Below, piece after piece: positions 21,893 through 31,800 of a stretch of DNA of 61,986 nucleotides. This DNA comes from Paraphysomonas bandaiensis (lineage: Eukaryota > Chrysophyceae). The stretch covers positions 1-61,986 of the forward strand of contig CBFFRP010000137.1 in assembly GCA_965644295.1 (NCBI GenBank), written 5' to 3'. The position numbers were made by a program, and so were the translations under genes. Numbering within the stretch: the stretch's first letter is position 1; every line of letters starts with the position of its first letter. The notes beneath the pieces were generated by a model. It saw only the letters and a program-made list of their open reading frames with translations, ran no database searches and was not told where the DNA came from.

Positions 21893-23117
21893 GTATGTAT
21901 GTATGTATGTATGTATGTATGTATGTATGTATGTATGTATGTATGTATGTATGTATGTATGTATGTATGTATGTATGTATGTATGTATGTATGTATGTAT
22001 GTATGTATGTATGTATGTATGTATGTATGTATGTATGTATGTATGCATGTATGTATGTATGTATGTATGTATGTATGTATGTATGTATGTATGTATGTAT
22101 GTATGTATGTATGTATGTATGTATGTATGTATGTATGTATGTATGTATGTATGTATGTATGTATGTATGTATGTATGTATGTATGTATGTATGTATGTAT
22201 GTATGTATGTATGTATGTATGTATGTATGTATGTATGTATGTTGTATGTATGTATGTATGTATGTGTATGTATGTATGTATGTATGTATGTATGTATGTA
22301 TGTATGTATGTATGTATGTATGTATGTATGTATGTATGTATGTATGTATGTATGTATGTATGTATGTATGTATGTATGTATGTATGTATGTATGTATGTA
22401 TGTATGTATGTATGTATGTATGTATGTATGTATGTATGTATGTATGTATGTATGTATGTATGTATGTATGTATGTATGTATGTATGTATGTATGTGTATG
22501 TATGTATGTATGTATGTATGTATGTATGTATGTATGTATGTATGTATGTATGTATGTATGTATGTATGTATGTATGTATGTATGTATGTATGTATGTATG
22601 TATGTATGTATGTATGTATGTATGTATGTATGTATGTATGTATGTATGTATGTGTATGTATGTATGTATGTATGTATGTATGTATGTATGTATGTATGTA
22701 TGTATGTATGTATGTATGTATGTATGTATGTATGTATGTATGTATGTATGTATGTATGTATGTATGTATGTATGTATGTATGTATGTATGTATGTATGTA
22801 TGTATGTATGTATGTATGTATGTATGTATGTATGTGTATGTATGTATGTATGTATGTATGTATGTATGTATGTATGTATGTATGTATGTATGTATGTATG
22901 TATGTATGTATGTATGTATGTATGTATGTATGTATGTATGTATGTATGTATGTATGTATGTATGTATGTATGTATGTATGTATGTATGTATGTATGTGTA
23001 TGTATGTATGTATGTATGTATGTATGTATGTATGTATGTATGTATGTATGTATGTATGTATGTATGTATGTATGTATGTATGTATGTATGTATGTGTATG
23101 TATGTATGTATGTATGT
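21893..23117. repeat. 1.2-kb (GTAT)n microsatellite in a divergent promoter
   Basis: About 300 tandem units of GTAT with only a handful of interruptions: a GCAT near 22045, GTTGTAT near 22241, and single GTGTAT slips near 22264, 22493, 22651, 22833, 22996 and 23095. It starts 101 bp upstream of the TPR start codon (minus strand) and ends 50 bp before the IPK1 start codon (plus strand), so it makes up almost all of the shared upstream region. The length in the assembly may not be exact. Confidence 0.97.
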
Positions 23118-23167
23118 GATATGAGTATGTATGTCTTGGTCTTATCGTGCCAGTGGGCTCTGATGGT

Positions 23168-24778
23168 ATGCTTCATCCCTCAGAGTGGAGGTATCTGGCA
23201 GAGGGCAGGCACCATGTGGTGTTATCTTACAGCGGGTCTGATGCAGTGTATCGTCATAAGCTTCTTCGTATAGAGAAGGTGCTACCTGATATCGACAGAC
23301 GAGTCTGTGAGTCTGTTTGTGAGTCACAGTATCTGAATAACGTCATGGTCCCATGGATATCTGAGAGATATTGTCTTGATCCGACTCCTGTATGTGTGAC
23401 TAGAGAGTTCATAGTGGAGTTAGCGCATAATCTCGACAAGCAGAGAGTGTTTCGTAAGAGTGAGAGAATAGATACCACTTGCAGAGTAGCGTACATCTTA
23501 ACGAACCTCTGCGATACACCTAAACCACTCATGTCACAGTATACGTTTAAGCCATACAGTCGTTGTGTTACGGTTGAAATTAAAGTAAAAAATGGATTGA
23601 AAAGTTGCAGTCCGTTTGTAACGGAATCGAACCAAGTAAAACACTCATTGTCACGCTATGAAATGATACAATTTATGAAGTATGAGCAGTCACTGAGGGG
23701 TGGACTCCTTCCATGGGGTATGAGGTTGGATGAAGTGAGCAGTTACAATCCGATGAACTTATGCTCCCGCACACCGGAACGTGTTTTTCACTCCCTTCGA
23801 TCTCTGCAGCAGAACCCGCAGAATAACTTTAAGTTGTCTGTGGACGGCGAACATATGTATGGTCTGAATCTAACGGACCGTCAAGCCCTTCGTTATTCCT
23901 CTGTGTGTCTTCTGGAAATGGAGGAGTATTCTATTGACGACCCAGTGGATGGAATGAATGCAGTTCTTGTCGAAATACTGTGTGGAGAGAGTACCCTTGC
24001 TCGATTGCAAAGTGTACAGTCACTTGATATCCTGGACATTGAGGGCATGGCAGAAGTTTTTTGCCGTGCTGTGGAGTTAGTTTCTCGACGACCACAAATG
24101 TGTCCTACGGAAGCATGCCGTGACCCTGCTGCAACAGAAGTTCTTGACCTCGTTGCGCAATCCCTTGCTGCTCCACTGCCCGTACACATATTGAGGAAGC
24201 TATCTCGAACTAGACTAACTGATACACTTGGTGCATCACATGTACCCTATGATGCGGACGATATTTTTACAGAAGAATCAGATCCTTTAACTGATTTTCT
24301 TTTTCAATTGTATCGTTTACGTGTTGATGAGGACACCCCTCATTCGTGTAGAGTGAATTATCGAACACGTGCTATCGCTCTTGTTAAGAAGCTTACCATT
24401 TCACAGTGTGTCTCCGTGTTACGACTTTGGCTAGCTTCTCTGGCAGCGAGTGATGCCAGTGTTGTGGTGACTCTTCGAGCTGCGTCCGAATTGCCGACTG
24501 ATATTAGCTACACGAAATCGTCATCGAATTGGAATTCTAGCAACTCATGTAAAGCTCGCTTGTTACACCATCAGACAGATACCTCCGCTGGTATTGCTGT
24601 ACTATACCTTCCCAAAGAAGACAGTGTACTACATATTTCCTATAACGTTTGCATTATAGACTTAGGTCCGAAACCAGTTGACAAAATTATAGAAAAAATA
24701 TCATCCGAAGAAGCTCTGTGCCGCCACGTTGAACACGGTATCACATTATATGGTGCGAACCACGATAGTACGATTTGA
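23168..24778 (+). CDS. Inositol-pentakisphosphate 2-kinase-like protein
   Basis: Single exon, 536 residues from the ATG at 23168; the frame is open a little upstream but has no other ATG before a stop at 23117. The N-terminus EWRYLAEGRHHVVLSYSG matches the IPK1 (Ins_P5_2-kin) family opening W.Y..EG..N.V..Y.G, followed by LLRIEK. Residues 137-141 (EIKVK, then NGLKSCSPF) correspond to the family's EIKPKxGF motif with proline replaced by valine. Further blocks are LSRYEMIQFMKYEQ and LMEEYS-type helices. IPK1 phosphorylates InsP5 at the 2-position to form phytate. Overall length is normal for the family. Activity is uncertain because of the changed motif. The gene is head-to-head with the TPR gene. 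Confidence 0.8.
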   Translation: MLHPSEWRYLAEGRHHVVLSYSGSDAVYRHKLLRIEKVLPDIDRRVCESVCESQYLNNVMVPWISERYCLDPTPVCVTREFIVELAHNLDKQRVFRKSERIDTTCRVAYILTNLCDTPKPLMSQYTFKPYSRCVTVEIKVKNGLKSCSPFVTESNQVKHSLSRYEMIQFMKYEQSLRGGLLPWGMRLDEVSSYNPMNLCSRTPERVFHSLRSLQQNPQNNFKLSVDGEHMYGLNLTDRQALRYSSVCLLEMEEYSIDDPVDGMNAVLVEILCGESTLARLQSVQSLDILDIEGMAEVFCRAVELVSRRPQMCPTEACRDPAATEVLDLVAQSLAAPLPVHILRKLSRTRLTDTLGASHVPYDADDIFTEESDPLTDFLFQLYRLRVDEDTPHSCRVNYRTRAIALVKKLTISQCVSVLRLWLASLAASDASVVVTLRAASELPTDISYTKSSSNWNSSNSCKARLLHHQTDTSAGIAVLYLPKEDSVLHISYNVCIIDLGPKPVDKIIEKISSEEALCRHVEHGITLYGANHDSTI

Positions 24779-25885
24779 TCTGTATATGGTATAATTCCCA
24801 ATACTTGTACATATAGACTGATAGGTAGGAATTTTAAATTGTTATTAGAAATACATTCACACTAGATTAAAGCTAAATGGGTTCGTTAGACTTGACGATA
24901 AAATTTAGGTCTCTGTTGAATCTATCAAAATAAGAACCATTATTATGTATGAGGGATGACATTTTCAAAATTTTACCAGGTTTTTACCGTTTCACCAGGT
25001 TTGGTCATCATATTGACTTTTTATATAGATCATTAACTAAAACTGCTTATATGTTACACTTTTATAACAAAAAATTCTCAACACAGCGAAACTATAGTGA
25101 CCACGAATATAATCAGTTCACTCTTTGCTAAAGTAAGTCTCACTATAAAGTAAGATACCAAAAAGATGATAAGAGCCAAATTGAATGAATTATCTAGTCA
25201 CACTAATTATGATTTAAAAACCTAATCAATGCAGCATAGTTCAGGTAAAAACGAAGTTAGAGGGCACAAATATAGAGAGATACTGTAGCAAAATCAGCAT
25301 TAGGCTGATGTCCTTAGACTCCATTTGATAACGTTATGAAGGCTTACTGTGACTGAGGGGTTATCTGTTATCTGTGTCACTCATGTTAGTATCAAGGAAC
25401 GCTTCTGGTCTCGCAATTCATCCACCAACGATGAATCCATCGATATCATGGCCCTTATAGGCCAGGAAACTGGAAGAACACACAAGTTCGTGGATTACGT
25501 GAATAAAAAATTCCTCTGATAACTTTTAGGGACTTGTCATTTTAATGCGAAGATGATATAATGTATGTGGTGTATTACATGTATAAAATGTCTGTACTCA
25601 TTACGTAGAATGCCATCATGAAGAGTAGAGTATATGCTCCCATGTTTGAGTGAAAATTTTTATTTTTGAATAGGATAATAATACAATGACCACATAGCAC
25701 ATAGTCGACCTTTTCATTTATAAACTCGAAAGTGATAATCATCCACTTGACGAACCATTTAATAACTAGCTGTCGTTATGTACTTGACTTATACTGTACT
25801 TCTTTATAAATATTTACGAATACTGACGTGGTACTAATAATATTATGTCTAATCGCAGACTACATTCGTATAAATATACAAAAAT
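24779..25885. other. Intergenic region, nothing assigned
   Basis: AT-rich 3' flanks of the convergent IPK1 and subtilisin genes. No open frame has a protein-like composition, and I see no repeats matching the families found elsewhere in the window. Confidence 0.6.
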
Positions 25886-28800
25886 TCATAGTTCATCATA
25901 AACAAGCGTTCCATGACTAATTTTAATATCTATGATTTCCCGGTCTTCGCGCACGCATGTGCAGTATACAACTATGCCAACAAGTACCAGTACCACCAGC
26001 GCACCAACAATATACAATGTAGAATATGCAACAGAGTCAATGATACCACCAGATTCTTTTCTTGACTTATCTGGGGTACTTGTTGGAGAAAATGTTTGTA
26101 CAACATAAACTTCAATATCTTCATCGACATCGGGATTCGAAAATTGAACTACTGTGGACGAATTTACTGTGGATGACCCCAATGCGACACTTTCATCGAC
26201 CCAGCTCTGGGCAGTGTTGGGGTTTGAATACAAAACAACCAATTGTGACTCTAAATCATCCACCATAACATCAGCATCCGTATACTTTCCATCAAAGTCT
26301 TCCATCACGGTCGTAGTGGAATAGGCAACAATTGCCGCAGCGCTGCTCAAACGCCGCTCATTGAAGATAGACGCATATGAGCGTAGTTGCGTCACTGAAG
26401 TGTCCGTGATTGATGCAATGCTAATGTCATCCGACGACACACCATCCATACCATTAGCTGTAACGTGTATAAAGGCTTGCTTGGCAGCGTCATCAAAATC
26501 GGTGCTGCTGACCCCTTCCACCAATTCATTCGTGCGAAACGTTACAACAGTTTGCACAGGTGGTAGAGGCACCGCTTTAGTTGGTTTCGGGGTAGGTGAG
26601 CGAGGAAAATAAGTCGGCGGGAAAGTAGACACCATGGTTGGGGAATGCGAGGGATTCGTGGTTGGCTTCCATGTAGAACCAATGGAAGGAGGCTGTGTAA
26701 AGGAAATTGAAGGTTTCGGAGATGGAGCTAAAGTAAGAGCAGAAGTCGGCGTTGAAGTAGGGGAACTGGGTATAAGAGTATAAGGTAATATCGTTGGACA
26801 TGCAGTAGGCTTAACCGATGGTTTTATCGTTGGAGTCACAGTTGGTGAAAGAGACGGCACAACCGTTGGACATGCAGTAGGCTTAACCGATGGTTTTATC
26901 GTTGGAGCTATAGATGGTGAAAGAGACGGCACAACCGTTGGACATGCAGTAGGCTTAACCGATGGTTTTATCGTTGGAGTCACAGTTGGTGAAAAAGACG
27001 GCACAACCGTTGGATTTGCTGTTGTTGGAGTTGATGGTATTGCTGTGGTTGGAGCTATATATGGTGAGAGAGACGGCACAACCGTTGGACTTGCAGTAGG
27101 CTTAACCGATGGTTTCATCGTTGGAGTCACAGTTGGTGAAAGAGACGGCACAACCGTTGGACTTGCAGTAGGCTTAACCGATGGTTTAATCGATGGGGCT
27201 ATAGATGGTGAAAGAGACGACACAACCGTTGGACTTGCAGTAGGCTTAACCGATGGTTTTATCGTTGGAGCTATAGATGGTGAAAGAGACGGCACAACCG
27301 TTGGACTTGCAGTATGTTTAACGGGTGGTTTTATCGTTGGAGCTATAGATGGTGAAAGAGACGGCACAACCGTTGGACTTACAGTAGGTTTAACGGATGG
27401 TTTAATCATTGGAGCTGTAGACGGTGAAAACGACGGCACCTTCGCAGGAGGTAAAAGAGATGGCGAAACAGTTGGAAATGGATACGGATCAAATGTAATT
27501 CGACCAGACGAAGGTATATCACGATATGATGCACCATACACTTGCTCATACTGCATATATTCCTCAGAGTCTTGAGGGCCCTTGATGCCAATAGAGACTT
27601 TGTTATTACCACATGAGTACCCTATCTCATTGTGTAGGTATTGAAACTCAATCTTGCCGGAAGAATGGAGCAACAGTTCAACTGTACACTCACACGATAT
27701 TCCATATGCATTAATTTTATCAAAAACAATTGCAAATATATCCGAATCAACTGACCCATAATAAACATTCCCTGACCTACTGGGATCTAAGTCTGTCCAC
27801 ATAAATGCAATAGTATTGAACGGAGCAGTATCTGTCAGAGACAGATCTTCACCATCACAACAGAAAGAGTCAGATATCCAAGAAGGTGGAGCATCCAAAG
27901 AACATGTTTCACCAGCAAAATTATCGAAACAAGAACAAACACCAAATACGCAGTCCCCATTCCCTGAACACACCAATCCGTTATCCCCTAACTCACACCC
28001 TTGATTCGCATCTTCACAAGACGCAGCAGAGTCTATACTACTGTATTCAGTTGGAGGAACCTGTACAAGCAAATTTACGGTGGAAGAAGGAACGCCGTGT
28101 ATTTTATCAGAAACGCTAGTGCATTGCAGAGCTAGCTTTACAGACTCTGGTGAAGGAGTACTGTCATATGCAGATGTCTGAGTCAACCACAAAGCGGTCA
28201 CGCCTGCAACATGAGGGGTGGCCATCGATGTCCCAGATAATGACGAATATGAGGAACTTGAACCTGAGCAAGCTGATGATGCACAGGAACTGATGATTGC
28301 AGACCCTGGAGCTAGGATATCCACACAACTACCGTAGCATGAGTAAGAGGCAAAATCATCATCTCTCTCCGTTGCACCCACAGTTACCGCCGTCTCAGAC
28401 GCGGCAGGAGTATACAAACATGCATTATCAGCATCATTTCCAGCAGCGACAATAACAGGTATATTCCATTCGGACAGCTGATCAACAGCAATGACCATTG
28501 CATCATTAGAACAATCACCATTACAGTTACCACCAAGTGACATCGATACAACCATGCTCTTGGATTGATCCGCTATACGAATGTTAAGAATGTACTCCAA
28601 TCCAGCCACTATGGCAGCCGTGGATCCACTACCCTCGCTGTTTAGTACCTTTACGCCATAAATATTCGACTCAGGGGCAGCACCAACATTCACTCCCCCA
28701 ACGGTACCAGCACAGTGCGTTCCATGGCCATTGTCATCCGTATCTGCCGTCACTTCACCAAAGTAGTTATATATATTCGCCACCTCTCGTTCGCTACCAG

Positions 28801-31800
28801 CTACACTGCCAAACTCAACGTGCTCCGTGTCGATTCCAGTATCCACTACGTATACACTCACTCCACTTCCACCAGAGGTAGCCGCTGGAGGAGAATAAGT
28901 GGCTTCGTCTAATGGTAGATCGCTCTGGTCAATGCGATCAAGACCCCAGGAGTATGGGTCTGATGTAGTTCGATGTGGCCCACGAACCACGCCCGATGAT
29001 ACATTGGATGACCTCACATCGTCCACAGCAAATACCTTCCTGTCACGATGTACTGTTAACACATACTCGTGACCTCTCAAAAAGCGCAGCGCCTCCTCTG
29101 AAGGTGAATGAACTGTGAACATGCGCAGATTTGTATGACTCTCCGAAATATGTGCTTGAAAGAAAGCATGGTGGGTACTCGTGTGACGAGTACGAACATT
29201 ATCGACAAGAGAAGCCAGATGGTTAGAATTCAAGTGACGATGCAGCACCACGATATGTACATTAAGGCGAACATTTTCATTAGGGGCTAGGTCAGTGGTT
29301 TGTTGATTGTTTCGTTTTGGCGCGTATCGGCTTTTGTTTTTCGTGTTATGAGCGAATGCTGTTGTCTCCGTCAACGAAACCAATCCATTACTGCTGAGAT
29401 ATGCATACCTGTATTCGTTATTGAAGAAATTGAAATTGAATGGCATTTGTAAGGCTTGCACTTCCTCGTCTTCAATTGATATCGTACCCAGTGTGCTATA
29501 GTCACCATTTAAAAGAGATTCTGAGGAATATTGAATAAGAACATTATAACTCCACTGAGTTCTGATGCCAACACTTGGGGAAACACTTGGAGAACTTGAC
29601 AGTGAAGGCGATAAACTAGGAAAGGGAGACAAAGATGGGGGCAATGAAAGTATATTATCAAATATAAGCCTTTTAAATGAGGGAATATCACGATATGATG
29701 CACCATACACTTGCTCATACTGCATAAACTCTTGTACAGCTTGGGGGCCCTTGATGCCAATAGAGACTTTGTTATTACCACATGAGTACCCTATCTCATT
29801 GTGTAGGTATTGAAACTCAATCTTGCCAGAAGAGTGGAGCAACAGTTCAACTGTACACTCACACGATATTCCATATGCATTAATTTTATCAAAAACAATT
29901 GCAAATATATCCGAATCAACTGACCCATAATAAACATTCCCTGACCTACTGGGATCTAAGTCTGTCCACATAAATGCAATAGTATTGAACGGAGCAGTAT
30001 CTGTCAGAGACAGATCTTCACCATCACAACAGAAAGAGTCAGATATCCAAGAAGGTGGAGCATCCAAAGAACATGTTTCACCAGCAAAATTATCGAAACA
30101 AGAACAAACACCAAATACGCAGTCCCCATTCCCTGAACACACCAATCCGTTATCCCCCAACTCACACCCTTGATTCGCATCTTCACAAGACGCAGCAGAG
30201 TCTATACTACTGTATTCAGTTGGAGGAACCTGTACAAGCAAATTTACGGTGGAAGAAGGAACGCCGTGTATTTTATCAGAAACGCTAGTGCATTGCAGAG
30301 CTAGCTTTACAGACTCTGGTGAAGGAGTACTGTCATATGCAGATGTCTGAGTCAACCACAAAGCGGTCACGCCTGCAACATGAGGGGTGGCCATCGATGT
30401 CCCAGATAATGACGAATATGAGGAACTTGAACCTGAGCAAGCTGATGATGCACAGGAACTGATGATTGCAGACCCTGGAGCTAGGATATCCACGCAACTA
30501 CCGTAGCATGAGTAAGAGGCAAAATCATCATCTCTCTCCGTTGCACCCACAGTTACCGCCGTCTCAGACGCGGCAGGAGTATACAAACATGCATTATCAG
30601 CATCATTTCCAGCAGCGACAATAACAGGTATATTCCATTCGGACAGCTGATCAACAGCAATGACCATTGCATCATTAGAACAATCACCATTACAGTTACC
30701 ACCAAGTGACATCGATACAACCATGCTCTTGGATTGATCCGCTATACGAATGTTAAGAATGTACTCCAATCCAGCCACTATGGCAGCCGTGGATCCACTA
30801 CCCTCGCTGTTTAGTACCTTTACGCCATAAATATTCGACTCAGGGGCAGCACCAACATTCACTCCCCCAACGGTACCAGCACAGTGCGTTCCATGGCCAT
30901 TGTCATCCGTATCTGCCGTCACTTCACCAAAGTAGTTATATATATTCGCCACCTCTCGTTCGCTACCAGCTACACTGCCAAACTCAACGTGCTCCGTGTC
31001 GATTCCAGTATCCACTACGTATACACTCACTCCACTTCCACCAGAGGTAGCCGCTGGAGGAGAATAAGTGGCTTCGTCTAATGGTAGATCGCTCTGGTCA
31101 ATGCGATCAAGACCCCAGGAGTATGGGTCTGATGTAGTTCGATGTGGCCCACGAACCACGCCCAATGATACATTGGATGACCTCACATCGTCCACAGCAA
31201 ATACCTTCCTGTCACGATGTACTGTTAACACATACTCGTGACCTCTCAAAAAGCGCAGCGCCTCCTCTGAAGGTGAATGAACTGTGAACATGCGCAGATT
31301 TGTATGACTCTCCGAAATATGTGCTTGAAAGAAAGCATGGTGGGTACTCGTGTGACGAGTACGAACATTATCGACAAGAGAAGCCAGATGGTTAGAATTC
31401 AAGTGACGATGCAGCACCACGATATGTACATTAAGGCGAACATTTTCGTTAGGGGCTAAGTTATGGGCTTTTGTATTATTTTTATCTTTTGGACGATATT
31501 CTCCATAAGATTCAGGTGCAATTCTTGTTGTAGTTTGAGCGTTTGCAAAACTGACGAGACCGTTGCTGCTTAAATAAGCATACCTATATTCTTCACCAAA
31601 GAATGACATAGAAAATGGAAGGGTCAGTGCAGTGACCTCTTCATCATCCAATGTACATGTTTTGAGCGAGTTGTAGTCACCATTCAAAAGTGATGCGTCA
31701 GTATCTTCAAGTGTGAGTAGATAGCTCCACTGAGTTATTAATTCAGCCGTTGGCTCCACTGAGGGTGAAGATGAGAAACTCAAGCCCGAAGGAATAGGAG

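Noticed and set aside
21864-23273. Long open frames of 400-470 codons made of MYVC or YIHT repeats
   Set aside because: They are the six-frame readings of the (GTAT)n microsatellite. A 4-bp repeat without a stop word stays open in every frame, and there is no supporting start context or composition.
27045-27575. Forward-strand frame of 176 codons with repeated VGLTDGFIVGAIDGERDG
   Set aside because: Antisense shadow of the minisatellite that encodes the SPTxxPS stalk on the minus strand.
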